DNA of 64,000 nucleotides from Aromatoleum evansii (GCF_012910805.1 NZ_WTVK01000022.1:1-64000), one strand, 5' to 3'; shown: positions 18,804-28,390, counted from the first letter of the stretch. The notes: a model not told the origin generated them from the sequence alone. Numbers and translations are program-made.

Positions 18804-20012
18804 ATGCGACACCACATCGTTATCGCCGGGTCGGGCTTTGCCGGTACTTGGGCTGCGATTTCGGCCGCGCGTGCCGTCGCCCTCGCCGGCAAGGAGGGGG
18901 AGGTGGATATCACGGTCGTTTCGCCGTCCGCGAATATGGTGATCCGTCCCCGTCTGTACGAAGCGGCGATCGAGAACATGAACCCGGATATCAAGCCGCT
19001 GCTCGACGCGATCGGCGTGCGGCACGTGGCCGGGATGGTGACGGAAATCAGTCCCGACGCGCACCGGCTTGCGGTCGCCCGCGCCGACGGCTCTCAGGTT
19101 CCCATGTCCTACGACAAGTTCGTCCTCGCCACCGGCAGCCAACTGTTCACGCCGCCGATCCCGGGACTCAGGGAACACGCGTTCAACGTCGATCAACTGG
19201 ACAACGCGCGCAAGCTCGAGGCGCATATCGCAGGCTTGCCTGCCCGCGCGGCGACGCAAGCGCGCAATACGGTGGTGATCGCCGGAAGCGGCCTGACCGG
19301 CATCGAGACCGCTGCGGACATGCCGGCACGCTTGCGCGCGGTGCTGGGGGACGATGCCGCGATTCGCGTCGTTCTGGTCGAACAGGCATCGGTCATCGGC
19401 CCGCACCTCGGTGCCGGCCCGCGCGCCGTGGTCGAGGAAGCGCTTGCCGAGTGCGGCGTCGAGTTCGTGGTGGGCGCCGCCGTCGTGTCGATCGACGCAC
19501 AGGGCATCGAGCTGTCGTCGGGGGAGCGCATCGAGACCGAAACCGTGGTGTGGACAGCCGGCGCCAGAGCCAATGCCCTGGCCGCGCAGATCCCCGGAGA
19601 ACATGATCGACTGGGCCGTCTGGTCGCCGACGCCTACCTCCATGCCCAGGGCACTTCGGACATTTTCGTGACCGGCGATGTCGCGCGCGCGGCCGCGGAC
19701 GATCTCGGCAACGTTGCGCTGATGTCCTGCCAGCACGCGCTGAGCCTTGGTCGGGTGGCCGGGCATAATGCGGCGGCCGAGCTGGTCGACCTGCCGCTGC
19801 ACCCCTACAGCCAGCCGAAGTACGTGACCTGCCTGGACCTGGGCCCCTGGGGGGCGCTGTATACGGAAGGCTGGGAGCCGCAAATCTCCTTGATGCGGGA
19901 GGATGCCAAGTCGCTCAAGCGGGAAATCACGACGAAGTGGATCTATCCGCCGGCGCCGGATCGTGACGCCGCCTTCGCGGTCGCCAATCCGGACTTCGTC
20001 ATCGTGCCGTGA
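18804..20012 (+). CDS. FAD-dependent pyridine nucleotide oxidoreductase, NDH-2-like
   Basis: A 402-residue flavoprotein with two dinucleotide-binding motifs: IVIAGSGFAGTWAA at the N-terminus for FAD and VVIAGSGLTGIETAADM near residue 155 for NAD(P)H. VTGDVARAA near 290 is the second FAD contact. The architecture is that of single-subunit NADH dehydrogenases and related quinone reductases. It lacks an obvious C-terminal membrane helix but ends in an amphipathic segment. Preceded by AAAGGAAT. Electron acceptor not determined. Confidence 0.83.
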   Translation: MRHHIVIAGSGFAGTWAAISAARAVALAGKEGEVDITVVSPSANMVIRPRLYEAAIENMNPDIKPLLDAIGVRHVAGMVTEISPDAHRLAVARADGSQVPMSYDKFVLATGSQLFTPPIPGLREHAFNVDQLDNARKLEAHIAGLPARAATQARNTVVIAGSGLTGIETAADMPARLRAVLGDDAAIRVVLVEQASVIGPHLGAGPRAVVEEALAECGVEFVVGAAVVSIDAQGIELSSGERIETETVVWTAGARANALAAQIPGEHDRLGRLVADAYLHAQGTSDIFVTGDVARAAADDLGNVALMSCQHALSLGRVAGHNAAAELVDLPLHPYSQPKYVTCLDLGPWGALYTEGWEPQISLMREDAKSLKREITTKWIYPPAPDRDAAFAVANPDFVIVP

Positions 20013-20185
20013 TGGCAGGCTGATCCGATGAATTGTGGCGTTGCGGCACAAGAAGGCTGTCGTGCCTGACGAGACGACCAGGCATAAGCGGGCAGCAATG
20101 CCTGAGCTGCCCCACGACGGGCTTCTTGGCCGTAAGCTTGTCCGAGGTGCCGCCGAGCCGTCCGTCAGCGTGCCCGCAACATCCA

Positions 20186-20704
20186 CTATCCGACATCGGT
20201 CGCAGCACGTTTCGGCAATACCCATCCGGCCCGCGGGAAGTGGCAGGTGTAGCCGCCAGGGTATCGTTCGAGATAATCCTGATGCTCCGCCTCGGCCTCC
20301 CAGAAATCGCCGACGGGCTTGACTTCGGTCACCACGCGGCCCGGCCAGAGGCCGGACGCGTTGACGTCCGCAATCGTGTCGAGCGCAATCTGCCGCTGAT
20401 GCTCATCGGCGTAGTAGATCGCCGAACGGTAGGACGTGCCGATGTCGTTGCCCTGGCGATTGCGGGTGGTCGGATCGTGAATCTGGAAGAAGAACTCCAG
20501 CAGACGACGGTAACTCAGACGCTCGGGGTCGAACAGGATCTCGATCCCTTCGGCATGCGTGCCGTGATTGCGATAGGTCGCATGGGGCACATCGCCGCCG
20601 GTATAGCCGACACGGGTGGCGAGGACGCCGGGCAGGTGCCGGATCAGGTCCTGCATGCCCCAGAAGCACCCGCCCGCGAGTACGGCACGTTGCGAGTTGG
20701 CCAT
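20186..20704 (-). CDS. msrA: Peptide methionine sulfoxide reductase MsrA
   Basis: A 172-residue enzyme that reduces S-methionine sulfoxide in proteins. [17 protein letters not shown] carries the catalytic Cys; [24 protein letters not shown] is the family core. The ATG at 20704 has GGAGG seven bases upstream; a GTG at 20710 overlaps the msrB stop (GTGA) but would sit too near that site. It is downstream of msrB and coupled to it, so both diastereomers are covered by one operon. No export signal is seen, so it acts in the cytoplasm. Confidence 0.95.
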   Translation of the reverse strand: MANSQRAVLAGGCFWGMQDLIRHLPGVLATRVGYTGGDVPHATYRNHGTHAEGIEILFDPERLSYRRLLEFFFQIHDPTTRNRQGNDIGTSYRSAIYYADEHQRQIALDTIADVNASGLWPGRVVTEVKPVGDFWEAEAEHQDYLERYPGGYTCHFPRAGWVLPKRAATDVG

Positions 20705-20706
20705 GA

Positions 20707-21150
20707 TCACGCCTCCACCTGGCCGATGTATTCCCCGTAGCCCTCGGCCTCCATCCGGTCGAGCGGGATGAAGCGCAGGGACGCCGAGTTGATGCAGTAG
20801 CGCAGCCCGCCGCGGTCGCGCGGACCATCCGGGAAGACGTGGCCGAGATGACTGTCGCCGTGGGTCGAGCGGACTTCGGTGCGGAGCATGCCGTGGCTGG
20901 TGTCGCGCAGTTCGCTCACGAATTCAGGGGCGATCGGCTTCGTGAAGCTGGGCCAGCCGCAGCCCGATTCGAACTTGTCGCTGGATGCGAACAGCGGTTC
21001 GCCCGAAACGATGTCCACGTAGATCCCCGGGGCGTGATGGTGAAGATACTCCCCCGTGCCAGGCCGTTCCGTTCCGCTTTGCTGGGTGACGCGGTATTGC
21101 TCCGGCGTCAAAGCGGTGATGGCGGCTTCGTTTCTCATGTAGCGCTTCAT
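20707..21150 (-). CDS. msrB: Peptide methionine-R-sulfoxide reductase MsrB (zinc-less form)
   Basis: A 147-residue R-sulfoxide reductase. [13 protein letters not shown] and the catalytic cysteine in [12 protein letters not shown] are conserved. The two CxxC pairs that bind zinc in many MsrB proteins are missing: the corresponding places read LHHHAPGIY and [12 protein letters not shown]. The start at 21150 is supported by GGAGAGAG. First gene of the msrBA operon, divergent from the aldo/keto reductase gene. Confidence 0.94.
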   Translation of the reverse strand: MKRYMRNEAAITALTPEQYRVTQQSGTERPGTGEYLHHHAPGIYVDIVSGEPLFASSDKFESGCGWPSFTKPIAPEFVSELRDTSHGMLRTEVRSTHGDSHLGHVFPDGPRDRGGLRYCINSASLRFIPLDRMEAEGYGEYIGQVEA

Positions 21151-21361
21151 TGCGTTCTCTCTCCGGTTGCGATGCTGCCGCAGCAGCGACAGGCGTGGGG
21201 TCCGCCGCGATTGTGAGCGGGCATATGTTTTGTCGTAGCAGGATCGCTGAATCTTACAAATGGCGGCGACCGATTTCGCGCGCATCGCGGCACTCGCGGG
21301 GCATCGCCGCGGTCTGAGTTTGCGGAGGCCGTGCTGCGGCCGTTTTGTGGAGGAAGGGAGC

Positions 21362-22327
21362 ATGTCCAGCCCGTCGTCCCCGATGGTTGCCGGCCGCGAA
21401 ATGACGCGGGCGGAATTCTTGCGCCTGGCGGCGGGTGCGGCGGCGGGACTTCTCGTCGGCGGCAGGGCCACGGCGCAGACGCCCGGCGAATCTTCCGGTG
21501 CTGCGATGCCGACGCGCCCGATTCCTTCGACCCTGGAGCCCTTGCCCGTGATCGGCCTGGGCACCTATGTGGGTTTCGATGTGCAGCGCGAGTCGGACGA
21601 GTATCGCCGGCTGCCGGAGGTGTTGCGGGCCCTGTTCGAGGCCGGCGGGGCGGTGATCGACACGTCGCCGATGTACGGGCGGGCGGAAGCGGTGACGGGG
21701 GAACTGCTCGCTGCGGGCGGGCTGCGCAGCCGCGCCTTCGTCGCGACCAAGGTGTGGACGCGCGGGCGGGCCGAGGGGATCCGGCAGATGCAGGAGTCGA
21801 TGCGGCTGCTGCAGGTCGAGCGCCTGGACCTGATGCAGGTGCATAACCTCGTCGATTGGCGGGTGCACCTGGCGACACTGCGTGAGTGGGAGGCCGCGGG
21901 GCGCGTGCGCTACATCGGCATCACGCATTACACGCAGGGCGCCTACGGCGAGCTGGAGGCGGTGATGCGCGAGGCGCAGTTCGATTTCGTGCAGGTGAAT
22001 TATTCGGTCGACGAGCGCGAGGCGGAGCGGCGCATCCTGCCGCTGGCGGCCGAGCGCGGCATGGCGGTGCTGATCAACCGGCCCTTCGGCGGCGGGCGGG
22101 TGTTGCGCCGCCTGCGCGACCGGCCGTTGCCGCCGTGGGCCATGGAGATCGGGGCGACGAGCTGGGCGCAGGTGCTGCTGAAGTTCGTGCTGAGCCACCC
22201 GGCGGTGACCTGCGCGATTCCGGGCACCGGGCGGCCGGAACACATGGCGGACAACGTGCGTGCGGCCATCGGCACGTTTCCCGATGCGGCGTTCTGGCAG
22301 CGCCATGTCGATTCGATCGGCGCCTGA
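21362..22327 (+). CDS. Aldo/keto reductase with an N-terminal export-like segment
   Basis: A 321-residue AKR-superfamily protein. The tetrad is recognisable: Asp and Tyr in [12 protein letters not shown], Lys in [10 protein letters not shown] and His in [12 protein letters not shown]. Before the barrel are about 45 extra residues, [20 protein letters not shown] then a polar AQTPGESS stretch, which look like a Tat signal with one arginine replaced (T-R-A-E-F-L). Such proteins are known as secreted AKRs. The ATG follows GGAGGAAGGG. The next gene also has a twin-arginine-like N-terminus, so the pair may act outside the cytoplasm. Confidence 0.85.
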   Translation: MSSPSSPMVAGREMTRAEFLRLAAGAAAGLLVGGRATAQTPGESSGAAMPTRPIPSTLEPLPVIGLGTYVGFDVQRESDEYRRLPEVLRALFEAGGAVIDTSPMYGRAEAVTGELLAAGGLRSRAFVATKVWTRGRAEGIRQMQESMRLLQVERLDLMQVHNLVDWRVHLATLREWEAAGRVRYIGITHYTQGAYGELEAVMREAQFDFVQVNYSVDEREAERRILPLAAERGMAVLINRPFGGGRVLRRLRDRPLPPWAMEIGATSWAQVLLKFVLSHPAVTCAIPGTGRPEHMADNVRAAIGTFPDAAFWQRHVDSIGA

Positions 22328-22384
22328 GCCACGGGGCAGGGCGCTGGGGGCCGTGCGGTCCGCTTTCATGCTGCGGAGGCAAGG

Positions 22385-23182
22385 ATGAGTGCGCGAATTA
22401 GGTCCCGTTTAGGGGGGCATCTCCGACCCGGCTTTCCCTGTGATCCCGCATGCGGTCTTCCGCCCGATGGTCGGCGCCGCGAGCTGCTCTTCGCCGCCGC
22501 CGCAATGCTCGCGCTGGCCGCGCTGCCGGGTGTCGCGACCGGCGCGTCGGACGGTTTCCGCATCGGTATCATCGGCACCGGGCGGATCGGGGGCGCGCTG
22601 GCGGAGCTGTGGGCGAAGGCCGGGCACGAGCTGCTGGTCTCCTCGCGCCATCCTGACGATCTGAAGCCGCTGGCGGCGCGGCTGGGTGCCAACGTGCGGG
22701 TGGGAACGCCGCGTGAGGCGGCCGGGTTCGGCGATGTCGTCCTGATCGCGGTGCCGTATGGGGCCCTGCCGCAGGTAGGGCGCGACTATGCGGGCTTGAT
22801 GGCGCGGAAGGTGGTGCTGGAAACCGGCAATCCGCGGCGCGAGCGCGACGGGCCGATGGCAACGCCTGCACTGGAGCGGGGCACCGGCGTGGCGTCGGCC
22901 GAGTATCTGCCCGGCGTGCGCCTGGTGCGGGCCTTCACATCGGTGCCGTATCTGGCGTTGCGCAGCGAGGCGCACCGCGCCGGCGAGCGTGTCGGGGTGC
23001 CGCTGGCGGCGGACGACCGCGATGCGCTGGCGGTTGCCGCACGCCTGGTCGAGGACGCAGGTTTCGAGCCGGTGCCGGTCGGAGGGCTGGCACGTGCGCG
23101 GGACTTCGACATCGGTTCGCCGGTGTTCGGTCGGGCGCTGACGGCGCGCGAGCTGCGACAGGTGCTGGGCCTCGCGCGTTGA
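22385..23182 (+). CDS. NADPH-dependent F420 reductase-like Rossmann protein with Tat-like signal
   Basis: A 265-residue protein. FRIGIIGTGRIGGALAELWA is a nucleotide-binding motif of the F420H2:NADP oxidoreductase/ProC-like group, followed by SSRHPDDLKPLAARLG, where SR may contact the NADP phosphate. The N-terminus contains GRRRELLFAAAAMLALAALPG, a plausible Tat or Sec signal after a long basic lead. The genes show no F420 biosynthesis, so another substrate is likely. RBS GGAGGCAAGG. It lies 57 bp downstream of the aldo/keto reductase, probably one operon. Confidence 0.75.
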   Translation: MSARIRSRLGGHLRPGFPCDPACGLPPDGRRRELLFAAAAMLALAALPGVATGASDGFRIGIIGTGRIGGALAELWAKAGHELLVSSRHPDDLKPLAARLGANVRVGTPREAAGFGDVVLIAVPYGALPQVGRDYAGLMARKVVLETGNPRRERDGPMATPALERGTGVASAEYLPGVRLVRAFTSVPYLALRSEAHRAGERVGVPLAADDRDALAVAARLVEDAGFEPVPVGGLARARDFDIGSPVFGRALTARELRQVLGLAR

Positions 23183-23244
23183 GGGGGCTGGCGATGGCCG
23201 CGCGGGTCGAATCCTCGTTCGGCGCTTCGGCGGGCGGGTGAGGG

Positions 23245-24507
23245 ATGTGCGCGACGCTCGTCCGCCGCGTGGTTCCGGTGCGCGAAGGCGAGACGCTGCC
23301 CTTGCTGCTGGCGACGGCCTACGGTTTCGCGATCCTGTATTCCTACTACCTGTTGCGTCCGGTGCGCGACGAGATCGGCGCGGCCGACCGCGGCAACCTG
23401 CAACTGCTGTGGACTGCCGTCTTCCTCGTCATGCTGCTGGCCGTGCCGCTGTATTCGGCGGCCGTGGCGCGCTGGCAGCGGGCGGTGTTCGTGCCGCTGG
23501 CGAACCGCTTCTTCGCCGCCAATCTGCTCGTCTTCCTTGCCGCGCTGTACCTGTTGCCGGAGTCCGCACGGACGTGGATAGACCGCGTGTTCTACGTGTG
23601 GACGAGCGTGTTCGCGCTGTTCGTGGTGACGGTGTTCTGGGGCTTGGTCGCGGATCTCTTCCGTCACGAGCAGGGTAAGCGCCTGTTCGGCTTCATCGCG
23701 GTCGGCTCCTCGCTCGGCGGCATCGCGGGTTCGGCGACGACGGCGGCACTGGCACAGCACGTGCCGGTGTTCCTGCTCCTGCTGTTCGCGGTGCTGCCCC
23801 TGGAGGCGGCATCGTGGTGCGCGCGGGCGCTCGACCGCCATGCGCAGCGCACGCCGGGGGTGCTTGCGCGCGAACCGCAGGCGCGGATCGGCGGCAGCGC
23901 GTGGAGCGGGGTCGGGCTCGTGTTCTGCTCGCCCGTCTTGCTGCGCATTGCAATTTGGCTGCTGCTGATGACCTTTGCCTCGACGATCCTGTACTTCGTG
24001 CAGGCGCACCTGCTGGGCGAGGCCTATTCCGACCGGGCGCTGCGGCGCGTCTTCCTGGCGCGCGTGGACCTCGTCGTGAATGGGCTGACGATCGCGACGC
24101 AGATCTTTCTCACCGCCCACATCCTGCGTCGTGTCGGGGTGGGCCTGACGCTGGCCCTGCTGCCGGCCGTGGCGCTCGTCGGTTTCGCGGTGCTCGGCAT
24201 CGCACCGGCACTCGCCGCGTTGGTGGCCGTGCGCGTGCTCTACGACAGCACCCGCCATGCGCTCGCGAAGCCCGCGCGCGAGGTGCTGTTCACGCTGGTC
24301 GGCCGTGAGGAGCGCTACAAGGCCAAGGCCTTCATCGACGCCGTGGTGTATCGCGGCGGCGATCTTGCGAGCGGCTGGATCTACGCGGGGCTCGCCGCGC
24401 TGGGCCTCTCGGCTGGGGCGATCGCCTTGGTTGCGGCGCCGGTCGCGGGCGGCTGGATCCTCGTCGCGCGGCAGTTGGGGCGTGTGGAAGAGCGCGATTC
24501 CACCTGA
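23245..24507 (+). CDS. MFS-like NTP/NDP exchange transporter family protein
   Basis: A 420-residue inner-membrane protein with about twelve hydrophobic segments. YGFAILYSYYLLRPVRDEIG near the N-terminus and FWGLVADLFRHEQGKRLFGFIAVGSSLGGIAG in the middle are typical of bacterial proteins annotated as ATP/ADP-translocase-like or MFS. In free-living bacteria their substrates are unknown; uptake of nucleotides should not be assumed. It begins about 60 bp after the Rossmann protein and may be co-transcribed. Confidence 0.78.
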   Translation: MCATLVRRVVPVREGETLPLLLATAYGFAILYSYYLLRPVRDEIGAADRGNLQLLWTAVFLVMLLAVPLYSAAVARWQRAVFVPLANRFFAANLLVFLAALYLLPESARTWIDRVFYVWTSVFALFVVTVFWGLVADLFRHEQGKRLFGFIAVGSSLGGIAGSATTAALAQHVPVFLLLLFAVLPLEAASWCARALDRHAQRTPGVLAREPQARIGGSAWSGVGLVFCSPVLLRIAIWLLLMTFASTILYFVQAHLLGEAYSDRALRRVFLARVDLVVNGLTIATQIFLTAHILRRVGVGLTLALLPAVALVGFAVLGIAPALAALVAVRVLYDSTRHALAKPAREVLFTLVGREERYKAKAFIDAVVYRGGDLASGWIYAGLAALGLSAGAIALVAAPVAGGWILVARQLGRVEERDST

Positions 24508-24584
24508 ACCCCGGCTGCCGGGCCCGCAGCGTTGAGGATTTCACCGAGTGGCGGGCCGCCGAATGCTACCGTGCATTCCACGAC

Positions 24585-24590
24585 TATAAT
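24585..24590 (+). promoter_or_regulatory. Candidate -10 box ahead of the diguanylate cyclase
   Basis: A consensus TATAAT about 107 bp before the start codon at 24697. The -35 region (AATGCT at 17 bp) is weak, so an activator may be needed. Confidence 0.35.
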
Positions 24591-24696
24591 TGCAGATCGT
24601 GTCGAGGCTGGCATATTGCATATGACATATCATCGATGTTCCGGTTTGCGGGGCTTCCGACATTTTCCGTTCGAACGGTCATCGCGAGAGCTCTGA

Positions 24697-27150
24697 ATGA
24701 ATCTGCCAGATTTCCGGTGGCGAACGCTCAACACGCGCATCACCCTCGTCACCCTCCTCATCTTTGTCGTCAGCATCTGGTCGCTGGCTCTTTATGCGAG
24801 CAGTATCCTGCGCGAGGATATGCAGCGCCTGATGGGCGAGCAGCAGTCGTCGGCGGCAACCATCATGGCTGCGTCGGTCAACGACGATCTTGCCGAACGC
24901 CTGCATGCGCTGCAGGTCGTCGCGGCAACCCTGGGCGGCACCGTCGGGCGGGACCGGTCGGCCCTGCCGGCGCTTCTCGAGCGACAGCCCGTCCTCGCGG
25001 ACCTGTTCAACGGCGGCGTGGTGATCGTGGATGCCGAGGGCACGGCGGTCGCCGACATGCCGCGTGCGATGGGGCGCATCGGGCTCAATTACATGGAACG
25101 GGATCACGTCGCCGCTGCGCTCCGCGAGGGGCGTTCGACGGTCGGCCGGCCGGTCATCGGCAAGAAGCTCTCGGCACCGGTGCTCGCGATGTCTGCGCCG
25201 ATTCGTGATGCACGGGGGAGGGTGGTTGGGGCGATCTTCGGCGTAACCGACCTGTCGAAACCGAATTTCATCGACAAGATTGCCGGAAACGTCTATGGCC
25301 GTACCGGAGCCTACCTGCTCGTGGCGCCGCAGTCCCGGCTGATCGTCGCAGCGTCCGACAAGAGCCGGATCCTGGAGACCTTGCCCGCCTCCGGCGTCAG
25401 CGCGGCGATAGACCGCTTCGTCGAGGGCTACGAAGGGTCGGCGGTGTTCCGGACATCGGACGGTGTGGAGGTGCTCGGCTCGGCCAGGAACATTCCGCAG
25501 GCGGGCTGGTTCGCCTGGGTCGCTTCGCCCATCGAGGAGGCCTTTGCGCCCATTCGTGCCGTGCAGCAGCGCGTGCTGGCGGGGGCGATCGTGCTCACCC
25601 TGTTTGCGGGGGGGCTCACCTGGGCGATGCTGAGGCGCCAGCTCGCGCCCATGCTCAATACCGTAAAGACGCTCGCGGCGCTCTCCGACACGAGCCACTT
25701 CCCGCATCCCCTTCCGGTGGTCCGGCGCGATGAGGTGGGGGAATTGATCGGCGGGTTCAACCGGCTGCTGGATATTCTTTCGCAGCGCGAACGAGCCGTG
25801 CACGACAGCCGCATCTTCGTTCAGGGGGTTCTCGACTCCGTGCCCAGCCAGATCGCCGTGCTGGATGGAGACGGGGTGATCATCGCCGTCAACGAACCGT
25901 GGCGGCGATTCGCGATCGAGAATGGTGTGGAGCCGGGAACGGCCGCACCGAACACGGGGGTCGGCACGAGTTACCTGTCGGTGTGCGGTGACGACGAGCG
26001 TAGTGGAGGCGACGCAAGTGACGGGATACGGGCCGTGCTCGAAGGCCGCTCGCCGGGCTTCAGCCATGAATATCCCTGTCATTCCCGGCACGAGCAACGC
26101 TGGTTCCACATGACCGTGAGTCCGCTGGAAGGCGGGCGCAAGGGGGTGGTGGTGGTGCATAGCAACATCACTGCCCGCAAGCTCGCAGACGACCGGCTGC
26201 GCCTTGCCGCAAGCGTGTTCACGCATGCCGACGAGGGCATCGTGCTCACTTCGGCAACGGGACGGATCATCGAGGTGAATGACGCGTTCTGCCGCATCAC
26301 CGGTTACAGCCGCGATGAAGTGCTGGGCCGCAATCCACGCATCTTCAAGTCCGGGCGGCACGACGATGCGTTCTATGCCGAACTCTGGCGGCAGATCACC
26401 CGGGAAGGCACCTGGAAAGGCGAGATCTGGAATCGTCGCAAGAACGGCGAGATCTATCCCGAGCAGAAGACCATCAGTGCCGTGCGCGACGATGGCGGCA
26501 AGGTTCGGCATTACCTCGCGCTGGGCTCCGACATCACGGAGCGCAAGAACATGGAGGACCAGATCCGCCGCCTCGCCTTCTATGATCCCCTGACCAACCT
26601 GGCGAACCGGCGGCTGTTCCACGACCGCGCGCGGCGGGCGCTGGCGGGCAGCAAGCGCACCGGTCGTCCGGGCGCGCTGCTGTTCATCGACCTGGACAAC
26701 TTCAAGCCGCTCAACGATACGTATGGGCATGACGTGGGCGACCAGCTGTTGGTGGAGGTCGCGCAGCGGTTGCGCAAGTGCGTGCGCGAGGTCGACACCG
26801 TGGCGCGTTTCGGTGGCGACGAGTTCGTCGTGATGCTGTGCGAGTTGCCGCCCGAGGGTACGGAGCCGCGCCGTCAGGCCGGGGTGGTTGCGGAGAAGAT
26901 CCTGGCGCGCCTGTCCGAGCCTTACGTGCTGGGCGCCGACCCCGCTGCGCCCGACGCCGCGAAGATCGAGCATCGCTGCTCGGCAAGCATCGGCGTGACG
27001 CTGTTCACGGGGAGCGACGCGAACGAGGATGAAGTGATCAAGCGCGCGGATGCCGCGATGTATCAGGCCAAGGAGGCAGGCCGCGGCGCCGTGCGCTTCG
27101 TGGATCCGGAGGCGAGGCCGTCGCTTCAGGCAGCGAAAGCGGTCGGTTGA
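24697..27150 (+). CDS. Membrane diguanylate cyclase: dCache-HAMP-PAS-PAS-GGDEF
   Basis: An 817-residue signalling protein that makes cyclic di-GMP. One membrane helix near 12-34, a periplasmic Cache sensor to about 285, a second helix near 290-310, a HAMP region, two PAS domains (about 370-490 and 500-620) and a C-terminal GGDEF domain with RFGGDEFVVML (GGDEF at 706-710). No EAL domain follows. The DPLTNLANRRLF start of the cyclase domain is intact, so it should be active. The Cache domain suggests response to an external small molecule. It converges on yajD. Confidence 0.93.
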   Translation: MNLPDFRWRTLNTRITLVTLLIFVVSIWSLALYASSILREDMQRLMGEQQSSAATIMAASVNDDLAERLHALQVVAATLGGTVGRDRSALPALLERQPVLADLFNGGVVIVDAEGTAVADMPRAMGRIGLNYMERDHVAAALREGRSTVGRPVIGKKLSAPVLAMSAPIRDARGRVVGAIFGVTDLSKPNFIDKIAGNVYGRTGAYLLVAPQSRLIVAASDKSRILETLPASGVSAAIDRFVEGYEGSAVFRTSDGVEVLGSARNIPQAGWFAWVASPIEEAFAPIRAVQQRVLAGAIVLTLFAGGLTWAMLRRQLAPMLNTVKTLAALSDTSHFPHPLPVVRRDEVGELIGGFNRLLDILSQRERAVHDSRIFVQGVLDSVPSQIAVLDGDGVIIAVNEPWRRFAIENGVEPGTAAPNTGVGTSYLSVCGDDERSGGDASDGIRAVLEGRSPGFSHEYPCHSRHEQRWFHMTVSPLEGGRKGVVVVHSNITARKLADDRLRLAASVFTHADEGIVLTSATGRIIEVNDAFCRITGYSRDEVLGRNPRIFKSGRHDDAFYAELWRQITREGTWKGEIWNRRKNGEIYPEQKTISAVRDDGGKVRHYLALGSDITERKNMEDQIRRLAFYDPLTNLANRRLFHDRARRALAGSKRTGRPGALLFIDLDNFKPLNDTYGHDVGDQLLVEVAQRLRKCVREVDTVARFGGDEFVVMLCELPPEGTEPRRQAGVVAEKILARLSEPYVLGADPAAPDAAKIEHRCSASIGVTLFTGSDANEDEVIKRADAAMYQAKEAGRGAVRFVDPEARPSLQAAKAVG

Positions 27151-27152
27151 GC

Positions 27153-27175
27153 GCGGCGCGGCGCCGCCGCGCCGC
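27153..27175. terminator. GC hairpin between converging genes
   Basis: GCGGCGCGGC-GCC-GCCGCGCCGC is a perfect 10-bp stem just after the cyclase stop codon, ahead of the converging yajD gene. Without a T-run its terminator role is uncertain. Confidence 0.4.
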
Positions 27176-27199
27176 CGCGCGAAAGTGCCACGGGCGGGC

Positions 27200-27565
27200 T
27201 CACTTCCCTTTCGCCAGTAGTGCTTTCAGATCTGCGAAGGGGTTGTGCGTCGATACCGCGCCGTTTTCCGTCTGGATCGAGCTGCCCGCCTGCGCTTCGA
27301 GCTGCCGCTGGTGTTCGTTGTCGTGGCAGTAGATGCACAGCAGCTCCCAGTTGCTGCCGTCGGGCGGGTTGTTGTCGTGGTTGTGGTCGCGGTGGTGCAC
27401 CGTCAGCTCGCGCAGGTTGGTTACGGTGAATTCGCGCGCGCAGCGCCCACAGATCCACGGGTAGATCTTCAGTGCGCGTTCGCGGTAGCCGTCGCTGCGC
27501 GTGTCGGCGTTGCGCCGGGCGTCGGCGACGATGCGGTCGAGCTTGCCGTGGTCGAAGGTCTTCAT
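27200..27565 (-). CDS. yajD: YajD-family HNH nuclease
   Basis: A 121-residue small HNH protein. ICGRCAREF and LLCIYCHDNEHQ provide two CxxC zinc pairs, and LTVHHRDHNHDNNPPDGSNW is the HNH core. The family is widespread in proteobacteria and poorly characterised; nicking or DNA-repair activity is presumed from the fold. Length matches E. coli YajD closely. Confidence 0.9.
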   Translation of the reverse strand: MKTFDHGKLDRIVADARRNADTRSDGYRERALKIYPWICGRCAREFTVTNLRELTVHHRDHNHDNNPPDGSNWELLCIYCHDNEHQRQLEAQAGSSIQTENGAVSTHNPFADLKALLAKGK

Positions 27566-27655
27566 GGCTGGACGATCTGCTTGTTGTTCATGGATGTTTC
27601 GATTCAGGGGGTAGCTGCCGGTTCATCGGGAGCAAGGGTGTCGGTCCCGGCCTGT

Positions 27656-28138
27656 TCAGAGCAGCGCTTCGATGTCGTCGGCAATGGCTTCCGGCGGCGT
27701 CATCGGGGCGTAGCGCTCGACCTGCGTGCCGCTGCGATCGACGAGGAATTTCGTGAAGTTCCACTTGATCGCCTCGGTGCCGAGCACGCCCTTCGCATGC
27801 GCCTTCAGCCACACATAGAGCGGGTGGGTGTTGTCGCCGTTGACCTCGATCTTGGCGAACATCGGGAAGCTGACACCGTAGTTCGTCTCGCAGAACGCGG
27901 CGATCTCGGCGGCGTCGCCCGGTTCCTGCGCACCGAACTGGTTGCACGGGAAGCCCAGCACCACCAGCCCGCGCTCGCGGTACTTCCGGTAGAGCTGTTC
28001 AAGTCCGGCGTAGTGCGGGGTGAAGCCGCACTGGCTGGCGGTATTCACGATCAGCAGCACCTTGCCGGCGTATTCGCCCATCGTCGTGCTATCGCCGGCG
28101 AGGCGTTCGACGGTGATGTCATTGAGGCGCGTATCCAT
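27656..28138 (-). CDS. Glutathione peroxidase (cysteine type)
   Basis: A 160-residue thiol peroxidase. The catalytic Cys is in VNTASQCGFTPHY, with GFPCNQFGAQEPG and the Trp-Asn of IKWNFTKFLVDR completing the active site. It reduces hydrogen peroxide and organic peroxides in the cytoplasm using glutathione or thioredoxin. It sits among other thiol and oxidative-stress genes (msrAB, GST) on the same strand. Confidence 0.94.
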   Translation of the reverse strand: MDTRLNDITVERLAGDSTTMGEYAGKVLLIVNTASQCGFTPHYAGLEQLYRKYRERGLVVLGFPCNQFGAQEPGDAAEIAAFCETNYGVSFPMFAKIEVNGDNTHPLYVWLKAHAKGVLGTEAIKWNFTKFLVDRSGTQVERYAPMTPPEAIADDIEALL

Positions 28139-28234
28139 GGCTTGTCCCTCTTTGTTGTCACGTTAACCACAAATACAACATAGCAGCCTGGGTCAGCGCA
28201 GATGCTCCCTCCCCAAGGCAGTCGCGCAGATCTT

Positions 28235-28333
28235 CGTAGGGCGGGAGGAGCGCAGCGTATCCCGCCAATCCACGGGGTGACGGCACTCCAGGGCCGCATG
28301 GCGGGATCCGCCTTCGGCTCCTCCCGCCCTACG
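28235..28333. repeat. REP-like inverted repeat element
   Basis: Left arm CGTAGGGCGGGAGGAGCGCA begins at 28235 and runs to about 28269 (ending TATCCCGCCAAT). The right arm (28298-28333) is its imperfect reverse complement, starting ATGGCGGGATCC and ending CTCCCGCCCTACG. Related arms occur at 31574 and 48730. It lies between two minus-strand genes and could form a large hairpin. Confidence 0.75.
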
Positions 28334-28390
28334 AGCCGGTGCCCGACGGACGATTCCCGGAGGAATCCTGCGACACCGCCTTGCCTGCCG

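Noticed and set aside
22385-23182. Evidence of F420-dependent metabolism from the F420-reductase-like protein
   Set aside because: Similarity is to the NADP-binding fold only, and no F420 biosynthesis gene is in the window.
24679-26973. A 764-codon minus-strand frame under the diguanylate cyclase
   Set aside because: Antisense to an intact cyclase; composition typical of a GC-rich shadow frame.
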